DNA from: Nephrocerus scutellatus | Taxonomy: Eukaryota > Arthropoda > Insecta > Diptera > Pipunculidae | Direction: 5' to 3' | NCBI GenBank assembly: GCA_947095585.1 | Contig: OX352765.1 | Span: 86,884,965 to 86,948,964 of the forward strand | Length of the DNA stretch: 64,000 bases | The notes under the pieces: generated by a model | Seen by the model: only the letters and a program-made list of their open reading frames with translations | Told to the model about the DNA's origin: nothing | Database searches by the model: none | Shown: positions 13,101-21,425 of the stretch, in pieces | Numbering within the stretch: position 1 is the first letter of the stretch | Layout of the letters: each line of letters begins with the position of its first letter | Position numbers and translations under genes: made by a program

Positions 13101-13865
13101 TTATACCACGGATGGTGTACAAATTTGTTTACTCGAACTCTAACAGTCTGAAGGGCTACATTGAACATTCGCTGTCGGTGTTTAACACCTCCGACTATAA
13201 GGAGGAGTGGGGCGCTTCAAGCAGCGAACATGATCCGGATACATGTCAGTACAGAGGATATCGGTAATACGTGCACATTGTCTTATTAACACCACCAATA
13301 TTAAGCATTCATTCATTTTATTATCCGTTATAGGAATGGACCTAACGACTATGATCCTTACGGTTTGAGTCCACACTATTGGCATGTATTTGCAGCTCGG
13401 CTAGCATTTGTCGTTGTCTTTGAGGTAAACTTTTGGATGATCTCGCTTTTATCTCTTTTTATTGAACTAGCTCCCTCATTTCTCTCTCTCTCTCTCACAC
13501 ACTCTCTCTGTCTCTTTCCCATTCAGCATGTGGTCTTTGTCATAACAGGAGTAATGCAATTTGTCATACCTGACATACCATCTGAATTAAAAACACAAAT
13601 GCAACGCGAACAATTGCTATCGAAAGAGGCGAAATACCAAAGTGGTCTTAAGCAAGCACAAAGCCAGGACGTTCTTAGCCTTCTACGTGAAACGGGCAGC
13701 CGAGCAAGTGGATCAATTACTGGCGGGGGTACCATAACTGCGCGTGGGAGCTGGGCGAGACGATTTAGCCGTTTGAGCGATGGCGATAGCAGCCTGGAAG
13801 CAAACGTTGAAATCGTATCACGGCCAAGACGCTCAGTTGAATCGACAGTCTGGGAAGTTTCCTGA
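1183..13865 (+). CDS. Anoctamin / TMEM16 family membrane protein
   Basis: Coding exons read from GT/AG signals and phase: 1183-1707, 5746-6330, 6547-6861, 6934-7079, 7138-7718, 7776-7993, 8067-8231, 12352-12805, 12867-13263, 13334-13424, 13527-13865; together 1271 aa. Anoctamins are Ca2+-activated chloride channels or lipid scramblases with ten membrane segments. Residues 1-370 are polar and low-complexity (Asp/Asn/Ser-rich) and unlike the rest. The cytosolic dimerisation domain follows ([12 protein letters not shown] near 378), then a first membrane segment near 625-650. Family hallmarks include [33 protein letters not shown] and [12 protein letters not shown]1024 and D1028 in EIRLDA match the Ca2+-site pair of TM8. 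The C-tail ends in a Ser/Arg-rich region. The ATG has an in-frame TGA at 1165 if the acceptor at 1163 is used, which supports this start, but extra upstream exons cannot be excluded. At 1271 aa it is longer than typical family members (about 900-1000). Which fly paralogue it represents is not settled. Confidence 0.93.
1745..2180 (-). repeat. Dispersed repeat in anoctamin intron 1 (two decayed units)
   Basis: Two related units (about 1745-1910 and 1985-2175) share words such as CACAAAGTG and AAAACTGTGAT. On the minus strand they resemble 40500-40690: the words CATTATGGTTTATGTC, ATCACAGTTT and CCAATTAG/GCAATTAG occur in the same order. No coding capacity was seen. Class is unknown. Confidence 0.5.
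2436..3100 (-). mobile_element. I-like LINE, 3' end fragment
   Basis: On the minus strand this matches the better copy at 8404-9571 over the 3' UTR and the C-terminal part of its RNase H region; shared words include CTATTGTGCATCCCAGAT and TATGTACCAGAC. The low-coordinate end is a run of TTATTATT, i.e. a (TAA)n-type 3' tail as in the I clade. It lies in the first large intron of the anoctamin gene and is 5' truncated and non-functional. Confidence 0.75.
3400..5340 (-). mobile_element. Decayed transposon mosaic in anoctamin intron 1
   Basis: Two blocks match, in reverse orientation, the element at 14.4-16.6 kb. 3590-3740 matches the complement of 14925-15070 (both contain GGGCACAGACAACTCCCG or its near equivalent). 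5080-5250 matches the complement of 15640-15790, part of a LINE reverse-transcriptase region. The blocks are not in simple mirrored order, so at least two insertions or a rearrangement are involved. All frames are broken. Confidence 0.55.
5417..5478. repeat. (TAG)n microsatellite
   Basis: Runs of TAG/GTAG with interrupting CCTAG and TCGTAG units lie in anoctamin intron 1. Confidence 0.85.
8404..9571 (-). mobile_element. I-like LINE: RNase H domain and 3' UTR, 5' truncated
   Basis: A 252-codon open frame at 9571-8813 encodes the last part of a LINE polyprotein with a type-1 RNase H domain: YTDGSKT carries the first Asp, [10 protein letters not shown] the Glu, [10 protein letters not shown] the second Asp, and WSPGHSGI the substrate-side motif. 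A 3' UTR follows to a (TAA)n-type tail at about 8404-8430, as in I-clade elements. It lies in anoctamin intron 7, antisense to the gene. At its 5' side it abuts gypsy sequence abruptly at 9571/9572, so it appears to have inserted into that element. Confidence 0.85.
9572..12235 (-). mobile_element. Ty3/gypsy LTR retrotransposon, broken gag-pol
   Basis: On the minus strand, from high to low coordinate, the following can be read. A gag-like Cys/His cluster lies near 11730-11790. Reverse-transcriptase pieces follow at 10895-10780 ([17 protein letters not shown]). The RT end and RNase H lie at 10593-10230 ([31 protein letters not shown]). The linker to integrase is at 10038-9572. Frames are shifted and stops are frequent, so this is a pseudo-element. 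LTRs were not identified. It sits antisense in anoctamin intron 7 and is interrupted by the LINE at 8404-9571. A related copy lies at 27690-28520. Confidence 0.82.
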
Positions 13866-14091
13866 CAAGAAGAGTGTGAAAATGAAACAAGTTCTAAAGT
13901 CTAGCTAAGAGTAACGTGATTATGCAATGTACAGGATATTATATGTAGTTTTAAAATTAAAAATATTTATATTAAATAATAATTTTAGCAAACTAAATAA
14001 TTAAAAAGTGTATATAGTTCTTTATTCATTAGAATAAGATAGAAAAAGATATAATTATAAAATGAATTGATAGAAATAATCATGATAGATA
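13866..14091 (+). other. Anoctamin 3' flank / UTR
   Basis: AT-rich sequence follows the stop codon. No canonical AATAAA is evident close to the stop, so the poly(A) site is not placed. It ends at the SINE. Confidence 0.4.
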
Positions 14092-14290
14092 GGTGGGCGC
14101 CGTGGCTCAGTGGAAATGCGCACGGCTACTGAGCAAAAGGTTCGTGGTTCGAATCCCAGTAAAACTAAAAGTATTTTTCACGGTGTCCCACCTCTGGCGA
14201 ATGGGTGACATACGTTCCGAGAGTAATAACTTGTCACGGAAAGCTTCTCAATTCGCCTTATATATTATATGTAATTCGCCTACACTTATA
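14092..14290 (+). mobile_element. tRNA-derived SINE, copy 1
   Basis: Pol III box A (TGGCTCAGTGG, 14103-14113) and box B (GGTTCGAATCC, 14146-14156) are spaced as in a tRNA gene. They are followed by a tRNA-unrelated body containing TTTTTCACGGTGTCCCACC and GAGAGTAATAACTTGTCAC. The same body occurs in reverse at 39178-39470. The tRNA part does not fold into a full cloverleaf and has no proper acceptor-stem 3' half, so it is a SINE and not a tRNA gene. Confidence 0.82.
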
Positions 14291-14399
14291 GATAGAAATA
14301 TCCAGAAAAGACCAGAAAATTGGGTCCAACCAACACAAACCGGCCAAACCACACCAACCGGTTTGACTACATGAACTTCTCCTCATCCCATGTACAACA

Positions 14400-16560
14400 A
14401 CCAGATTGATCACATCGCTACAAGCCGCTAGTGGCGAGCATGGTTGCTGGACGTTAGAACCCGAAGAGCAACCGACCGATGTCTACAGCGACCACCACCT
14501 TGTGGTTGGCAGTGTGCGATTGAAGCACGCGTTCCGCTCAACCACACGAAGTCATACAACGAGAAAGCCAGCTGTAGGAGCACTTTACCATGGGGGTTCC
14601 AACTGCGTCTTAACTTATTCATGGTTGGGGTGCTGCGCTTTACAATGGGATATTAAATAAGGGCCGCGGGTACTTAGAGTATGCTCTTTATGGGCAATAT
14701 CATCGAACTTTACGTCCCGAAGGGGGCTACTGGTATTTAGAATAACCTCATGGACGACTGTTCGTATTTAGTAGCTCATTTCATACACTACAGGTCTGTG
14801 TGATGTAGCGGCCTAGGAGATGACCGTAATCGTAGTGACATATGATAGGGTTCGAGGTTCCGAAAGATGATTTGCCAGTGATGGTGTTCTCCTTCGCAAA
14901 AATGCAATCACTCCGAACGAAATAAGTCCCTTGATGTCAGACCTCACCAAGGTCGCATTGGTATCGCGGGAGTTGTCCGTGCCCACAGACAATAAGGTTG
15001 ACCGGTCTGGGTACAACTGTGGTTGAGGACCCAGCTCGTTCTGGGGATGCAACGCGGGGGCTTATGATTTACTCTCGAAGAGAGGACCGCTAAATGGAAA
15101 TAGTTCAAGAGCATGCTCAATGGCGAAAGCTAAGCAAGCAGGGGGAAGGGGGTTCGACCCACTCTACCAATGATGTAGCAGCACTGAAAGACCAAGATGT
15201 GAAACAACAGTCACTCTCTGAGATACAGCCCCAAACCTAAATGGGAGAAAACAGTAAATGCGTATACGGATTCAGCCTCAACTATTTTAGGTTATCCCGA
15301 CAAAACTAGAAAAGAATGGATATAAGAAAGCACATGGAACACCAATTCAGCAAAGCAGAGTTAAACGCGGCCTCGGGAGCCGAGCTAAGCGCATTAGCGC
15401 GAAAGTATAGGGATCTGGACCGGCAAGTTGGCCGTTCAGCTAGGAACGACAAACGAACATGGCTAAGCGACATCGCAACACAAGCACAGCAAGCCGCTGA
15501 TAATAGACAATACAGCACAGTCTTCCAACTCGTAAGCTTGCCAACAAGAAACATCACATCAACTAACCTGTTAAGGCAATAGAAGGCTCTTTGATTCTTA
15601 TGGAGGAACAACAATTAACCCGCTGGACAGAATATTTTAAGAATATTTTGAATTGTACTTCGCCAGGCACGTTCATCAACCCACATATGCATTGGAGGCT
15701 CCACCAATGACCGAAGATCATACTATGCTGCCGACACCAAGCATAGACGAAGTTAGCAGAGCGATAAATCGGCTCAAAAACAATATGGCACCGGGATCCC
15801 AGCGGAACTGATAAAAATAGGAAGCCCCAAATTACACGAAGCATTTCATGAAATAATAGTTTAAGTATTGGAGGAAGAAGCTATGCCAGAAGACTGGCGA
15901 AGAGGCATCCTGTGCCCCATACATAAGAAGGGAGTTATCACAAAATGGAGCAATTATCGTGGTATAACGTTGCTAAGCGCCGCGTATAAGAATTTCTCCT
16001 CTATCCTCAAAGACAGGATAGCCCCACACGCTAAAGTCATCATTGGTCCACACCAGTGTGGCTTCATCCCAGGCAAATCAACAACTGATCAGATTTACAC
16101 CCTTAGGCAGGTGATGGAAAAATGTCGTGAAGTTTCAAAACTCACTACACCATCTTTTTATAGACTTTAAAGCCGCCCATGATAGCATAGCCAGAGTAGA
16201 ACTTTATACAGCCATGAGAGAATTCGGCATCCCAAATAAACTAACACGACTATGTAGGTTGACCATGATGACCAATGTTTTAAGCCAAGTAAAAATATCC
16301 GGATCACTATCAAGCCCATTCGAAATCTATAACGCGCTCCGACAATAGGATGGACTGGTCTGCGTCCTCTTCAACCTGGCGTTGGAGAAAGTGATCCGAG
16401 ACTATGACGTAATGGCGAGAGGAACAATCCTCTAGTGGCTTACGCCGACGATATTGTCATCGTTGGTTGAAACTGAAGAGCTGTATAGCATTCATCCAGA
16501 TCGAACAGGCGGCACGAAATCTGGGGCTGCACATAAATGAGGGCAAAACAAAGTACATGG
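14400..16560 (+). mobile_element. Non-LTR retrotransposon (endonuclease + reverse transcriptase), decayed
   Basis: 14405-14560 encodes, with frameshifts, the end of an APE-type endonuclease (IDHIA, DVRTRRATD, SDHHLVV). 15316-15590 encodes a linker (RNDKRTWLSDIATQA). 15868-16430 encodes the reverse transcriptase ([52 protein letters not shown]). The YADD box lies near 16440 (AYADDIVI with a frameshift). About 700 bp at 14590-15290 do not fit the polyprotein and look like a separate insertion. The clade is not settled. No intact frame remains. Confidence 0.8.
14590..15290. repeat. Unclassified repeat inserted between LINE endonuclease and RT
   Basis: This block interrupts the LINE and shares about 140 bp with the complement of 3590-3740 (GGGCACGGACAACTCCCG on the minus strand). 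No protein was recognised. It may be a separate repeat family or a divergent LINE linker. Confidence 0.4.
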
Positions 16561-16569
16561 TGACCACGT

Positions 16570-17060
16570 CTGCGAGTAGAAGAGTATAGGTGGCAGGGAC
16601 TTAGTCTCTCCATTTGTTGTTTGGTCATTTACGTATCAATGGTTGTATACAGTCTGCAGCTTCCCCCCACCCGTGGTAAGGGGTTACAAGTCCACAGTTC
16701 TATTCCGGTTATAAGGAAACTTCGAGTGTCGGTAGAGATTAGGGATTGAGCCCCGCACTTACCAGGCTTTCGCCATTAAGCATACTCTTTTTTTACTTAT
16801 CGTACTCAACAGGAGTGAATCCTTCTTTAATATCCCGTGGTGGTTGACCAAGTATCAAACTTAATTATCAGACAGTAAGATACAGCGGTCCCCACGGACA
16901 GCTTATAGGGGACAGGGACTTAGTCGCTCCAGTTTTGATTTGGCCAGCTACGTCTTTTAGAATTTATAGGGTTTGTAACTTCCTCTCACCAGTTGTAAGT
17001 GGTTACAAGTCCACAGTTCTATTCCGCTTATGGGGGGCAGGGTTTTAGTCTCTCCAGTTT
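16570..17060 (+). repeat. Imperfect direct repeats, CAGGGACTTAGTC family
   Basis: Three related starts are seen: GGCAGGGACTTAGTCTCTCC near 16592, GACAGGGACTTAGTCGCTCC near 16912 and GGCAGGGTTTTAGTCTCTCC near 17036. The first two continue into a shared segment ending GGTTACAAGTCCACAGTTC. Spacing is about 320 and 120 bp. Possibly the 3' region of the preceding LINE or a separate repeat. Confidence 0.55.
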
Positions 17061-17546
17061 TCGATTGGGATAGTTATCATACTTAGCACGACTCTCATCA
17101 GGAAATGCACATTGCGATGCCGTGACGTCGACTCGATAGGCAACGCGAAAATAGACTAATATATATAGCAACAAATCCTGTAATAATCCATTGTAAGAAT
17201 CTGTAAATAAAAAACCAACGTTCAGATAAACAATAAAACGAAAGGTCTATGTTATTTCTGTAACGAAACTCGTGGATCCGCTGACCATACCCCAGCTATG
17301 AAACTTCGTTACAAACCACGAGCAAATAAAGTGGTATGTGGTAAGTAGCTGGAAGTTTGTCATGCCAACAACTACTTCTGTCTTTCGTCAATACTCACAG
17401 CTCACAGAACAAACAAAATTATCGCTGCCAAGTTGCCAGGATACATAGCAATCAGTTTTAGACAATTTTATGTATTTTTCCCTTTCAATAAATTTTATTA
17501 GTTAGCTGTTACTGTTACGCTACTCCTCCCCATAGACCATACGAAA

Positions 17547-18631
17547 ATGACCCAGAAGCAATCACCGGAAGACGCTTTTTACGACAATCTCACTTTGGGA
17601 CTGCTGAAGACACTGGGTAGGTTTTTATTTGGTGGGCATTTAAATTGCATTTACTTGAGTGCGATTTTTTCACGCAGCAAATGTTCCACGAATCTGCAAT
17701 GTATCATGTGAGAAGCGCGAACCGTGCGAAAAGTCTCAACTACTCAACTGGGAACAACGTCACTGTGTCTATCTGCCAGAGGATATGAAGAAGTTTTATT
17801 TGTCTACCGATGGATTCATTCTCTACTGGAGCTATCAGTATGCTCGTAAGTTGAAATGACGGAACTCTTAACACAAATCATTCTTGTTAACCTTCTTCCA
17901 CTGTATCAGCAAATGATATCCGCCGTGTTGGTTGCATTCATTTTCCGCATTTGTTGCAAATTACCTTATTGCGGGAAAGTATTGATTCGTTTTGTAGTAG
18001 TAGTGGTAGTGCGTCTATATCGACAAGCACTCCAGCTGGAATGGATAACACGAGCACAAATCAAGCGAAAAGCAAGGATTCACGTGGAAATCCAATACCA
18101 AATATAACTCCGAAAACAAAGATCTTTGAGCTTAATCAGATAAACGACGCAGCCAAGGTGGGTGACGGTGATGGTGTTATTCAATTTTGTTCCAACAATT
18201 AAAACTGTTCTACCCCACTTATATAGGTCTGCTTAGTATACGAAACAACTGGATTTGGATATCCGAAAATATTCCTCCTCGAATTGAATACGTTCAAGTG
18301 GCAATTTCTTGCTGATACGTTTAGCGAGTACTTGCGAATGTCTATAGCCCATTTGGGGCTGCCCTATTGGGAGTTATGCTTTTCAAGTTTCGGTCTACCC
18401 TCGTGGACGGAGGTATTGGTGTGGTTTAGCAACAATACTACTAAGTATCCATAGTAATTATCATTAATATTGTAGCAACTTTTCCTACTGCTTGCACCAC
18501 ATCTGCTTGAGGAACATGAGCCACGACGTAGTCGCACAGTTCAACCAGTTGCTGAGCATCCACACAATATAATCGATCCAAATATCTTTCGAGCGAAGCC
18601 CAAATGTTTTAAGAACCAATTACCAAAGTAA
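17547..18631 (+). CDS. Tubulin polyglutamylase complex subunit 2 (TPGS2-like)
   Basis: Coding exons are 17547-17616, 17678-17845, 17910-18157, 18227-18412 and 18476-18631; phases join cleanly to 275 aa. TPGS2 is a non-catalytic subunit of the complex that adds glutamate chains to tubulin tails in axons and axonemes. The protein has a SMI1/KNR4-like fold core: LLNWEQRHCVYLPEDMKKFYLSTDG matches the conserved acidic-lid region (only part quoted: YLPEDMKKFYLSTDG), followed by VCLVYETT, KIFLLEL and LPYWELCFS. A Ser/Thr/Asn-rich insert lies between about 105 and 145. The start ATG has a good context (AAAATG). Its stop lies 77 bp from the stop of the converging viaf gene. Family assignment rests on remembered resemblance to animal TPGS2. 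Confidence 0.82.
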
Positions 18632-18676
18632 CGATCAAGAAGTGCCGTTGTACTTGATGACAAATTTATTTTATAA

Positions 18677-18699
18677 TAAAATAATATAAATAAACTCTT
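18677..18699 (+). terminator. Likely poly(A) signals for TPGS2
   Basis: Two AATAAA hexamers occur in the 77-bp gap after the TPGS2 stop (in AATAAAATAATATAAATAAA). Because viaf ends in the same gap from the other side, the two mRNAs probably overlap at their 3' ends. Confidence 0.5.
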
Positions 18700-18708
18700 A
18701 AAACCAAT

Positions 18709-19525
18709 TTAATAGAAATCGACGCTATCCAAATCGGCCAGCATTTTATCACGGATCTGCGGTCGCGGATCCTCCTTAATTTCTGTCGGTACAGCTCCTA
18801 CCTGGCCGAGCATAAATTCCAACTCATCCGTGGTAAGCTTCTCGCCGCGCAATTCTATTGGACCGATAAATTGTTTTCTCATTGCACCCTCGTGATAGAT
18901 GAATATCGTCGGTAGGTTTTTCTCCGGAAAGTTTGGTATGCACGTTGACGCAATGGAACGCAGGAATTTGGTCTGTGGATATTTTATAGCCAATTGCTGC
19001 ATGTGATGATGAATCAGAGCACACAATGGTACACCATTTGCATAGAGATGCAAAACAACCCAAATACCATCACCTGCTTTCGTCACTTCATCAACATAGT
19101 CCTGGCCAGAGATCTCTCGTACCGAACCGAACTTTGATTTCTCTGCAAATGCTCTCATCTCAGTAATACGCTTCCGGCGATATTGCTCGAGAACAGCTTC
19201 ATCCTCTGAGTCTTCCAATTCGTCCAGTTCATCAAGTGACATATTGTCTATTTTCTTTGACCTGCCATCAACGGCGTCCGTGCGTTTCTCGATTGCAGCA
19301 TCAATCATAGAGACGATTTGATCTTCGGTGATTTCCGCCTCTTTCTGTTTTGGCGGAATAATTCCCTTAGCACGCAGCACATCATTCCATTCGGTATCTT
19401 CATTTGGATCCTGCAGAAAAAAATCGGAGGTAAATATTTTCATATGACCATAAATGGGCATGGACAAAATGAAAAAATCCAATGCATTGGATTTTTAAAT
19501 GAAATACTTATGCACCCACCATCAT
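18709..19525 (-). CDS. viaf: Viral IAP-associated factor / phosducin-like protein 3
   Basis: Two coding exons on the minus strand, 19525-19520 (ATGATG) and 19410-18709, give 235 aa beginning MMDPNEDTEWN. The tiny first exon is chosen because the donor GTGGGT follows directly and the second exon opens in frame at the family start DPNEDTEW. The family (PDCL3/VIAF) works as a cytosolic co-chaperone with the CCT chaperonin in actin/tubulin folding and has been tied to caspase regulation in flies. It has an acidic helical N-terminus (MSLDELDELEDSEDE near 75-95) and a thioredoxin-like domain from about 115 (GIWVVLHLYANGVPLC, LPTIFIYHEG). The redox CXXC is absent, as usual for the family. Length matches orthologues. 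Confidence 0.92.
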
Positions 19526-19788
19526 TTTGTCTTCGAGTTTTTTTGGTATAAGTTTTATTAGGATTATACTATATTTCAATTTATTCTAACTTCTAGTTTT
19601 CAAGTTAAATAATAAACACTTGACCTAAATGGGGAGTGACTAATTTTGTTCCCAATAATTCAGTCTTCCATCGAAATCAAATTACTCCCGCAATGTTTTT
19701 CTTTAAATGTCAGTTTGTTGCCATATAAGTCAATGTGTCAAATTTGACAACTCAAGAAAAAAACTTATACATAGTGATGCCAAATTTC

Positions 19789-19966
19789 TGTAAATAAGAG
19801 TACTAAAATTTTTAATTAAAATGTAGTAAGGCGTAATTTATTGCCGAGGAATAAGGAATTAGAATGTCAAAACCAGCAAAACAGCAGGTTTTCTTATTCC
19901 AAAGAAGGAATAAGGTAGTGCAACTGTTGTTGTAACTCCTTATTCCTCGGCAAGTAAAATACAGTT
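19789..19966. mobile_element. Palindromic MITE, family M1, copy 1
   Basis: A perfect 17-bp inverted repeat TTGCCGAGGAATAAGGA (19841-19857) pairs with 19937-19953. The core GAATGTCAAAACCAGC (19862-19877) followed by AAACAGCAGGTTTT recurs at 32565-32594. The right end AAAATACAGTT matches the AAAATACAGCT end of the second copy. No coding capacity. Outer left boundary approximate. Confidence 0.7.
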
Positions 19967-20187
19967 ATAGAAAACGACTAGTTTTTTGGTATGCGAAAAA
20001 AAAACTAGTTTATATCAAGAGAGAGAGAGAATAAAAGAACATATCCCCTTCTCAAATGGCATTTCGGAAAGTAATTTTTTGTCTTAGCATTTTTGTAAGT
20101 AAAACTACTTTATCGGCGGTGAGGAGAAAATTTAGCACGGTATCAAAAATAATTTGGAGTTACGATTTTAAATTCATGTAACTAAGT

Positions 20188-20460
20188 CATTTCTCAAGCG
20201 ATTTCTATGAAATTCAGTATGTAGGACAAATTCAAAGACTGTAGGATAAGACTTGTTGCTATGGAAATTCTGGAACATGATCATTATGGTCTGGAATTTT
20301 GGGGACAAAGCAATTTCTCAGGCGATTCGCATGAAATTCGGAATGTGAGACTAAGATGCGACTATAAGACTTGCTCCTAGGAAAATTCTGGAATATGATC
20401 ATTAAGGTCTAGAACTTTGGGAATTAATCCATTTTTTGACCTATTTGTATGAAATTCGGT
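20188..20460 (+). repeat. About 123-bp tandem repeat, two full units and a partial
   Basis: Units start at about 20188, 20311 and 20430 with CATTTCTCAAGCGATT, CAATTTCTCAGGCGATT and CCATTTTTTGACC. Each full unit carries ATGAAATTC, TAAGACTTG, ATTCTGGAA(C/T)ATGATCATTA and GGTCT(G/A)GAA. It runs directly into the minisatellite at 20450. Confidence 0.75.
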
Positions 20461-20850
20461 ATGGCCTTTTGGGTGTCTTTTAGAGGTCTTTTGGGTTTTT
20501 TTTTGGGTCTATTGTGCATCTTTTGAAGTTATTTTAGGGGTCTTTTGAGGATCTTTGGAAAGTTTTTTGGGGGTCTTTTGGGGTCCTTTTGATGGTCTTT
20601 TATGGGTCTTTTAAGGGTCTTTTAAGGGTCTTTTGGGGTTTTTAGACGTCTTTTGAGGATCTTTTTGTAGTTTTTGGGGGTATTTTCTTTCGGTGATCTT
20701 GTACGAAGTCTTTTCGGGATCTTTCTGGTGTGTTTTGAGGGTCTTTTGGAGTCTATTGGGGGCCTTTTCATTATTCTTTTAGGGGTTTTGGGGTCTTTGA
20801 TGGTCTTTTGGGGTCTTTTATGGGTCTCTTGAAGGTTTTTTTCCCCACAT
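20450..20850 (-). repeat. GGTCTTTTGG minisatellite
   Basis: Dozens of degenerate copies of GGTCTTTTGGGG or GGTCTTTTAAG with a period near 10-13 bp. Read on the minus strand it is the AAAAGACC pattern of 52455-53450, so the same sequence class occurs in opposite orientation. Confidence 0.85.
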
Positions 20851-20859
20851 CATCAAGAA

Positions 20860-21425
20860 GTTTCACTTACACCGCGCGTATAAGACATAAGAAGAAGAAG
20901 TATATCTTTTTTGGATTTGGACCACAAATTCTGCCGTAAAGGCGTCTACTGACGTACTACTGGCCCCAGTGACGCGTTCAATGCCAGACTTGGTATGCGA
21001 ATTCCAGCTAAGCCGTTTGTCAAGATGAACTCCGAGATACTATTTGTCCTTACAATTTGTAGTAAAATTCTACAAAAAGTAAATGGCAAGCAAATCACTC
21101 ACAGGAAGCTGCATTGATGACTCAATTATTTTGATAAATAAAAGCATTTTGTAAACATCAGTCTTTCGTTACTTAGTCAGACCACCCATCCACCTTCGTA
21201 TGTGTATATTCGAAGAAAAAAGAACCCAGTTTATGTACATTTATTAATCATTTAATTACCATTTTTGAAACTTTTAGAATTTAATGAATACAATCAACAA
21301 ACTATTTAATATTTTTCACCGATGTGACAGACAAATGTTTTAATAAAAATAAACAAATTTGATAATAATATGATAAAGATGTTAAACGGTTAATATATAA
21401 TATATAGCAAATGTGTAATAATTAT
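20860..21425. other. Gigas 3' flank, no gene seen
   Basis: AT-rich sequence with no supportable exon. On the minus strand it includes the presumed gigas 3' UTR next to 21425. Confidence 0.4.

Noticed and set aside
14092..14165. Possible functional tRNA gene (box A and box B present)
   Set aside because: No complete cloverleaf or closing acceptor stem, and the same unit with an unrelated body recurs at 39178-39470; it is a SINE head.
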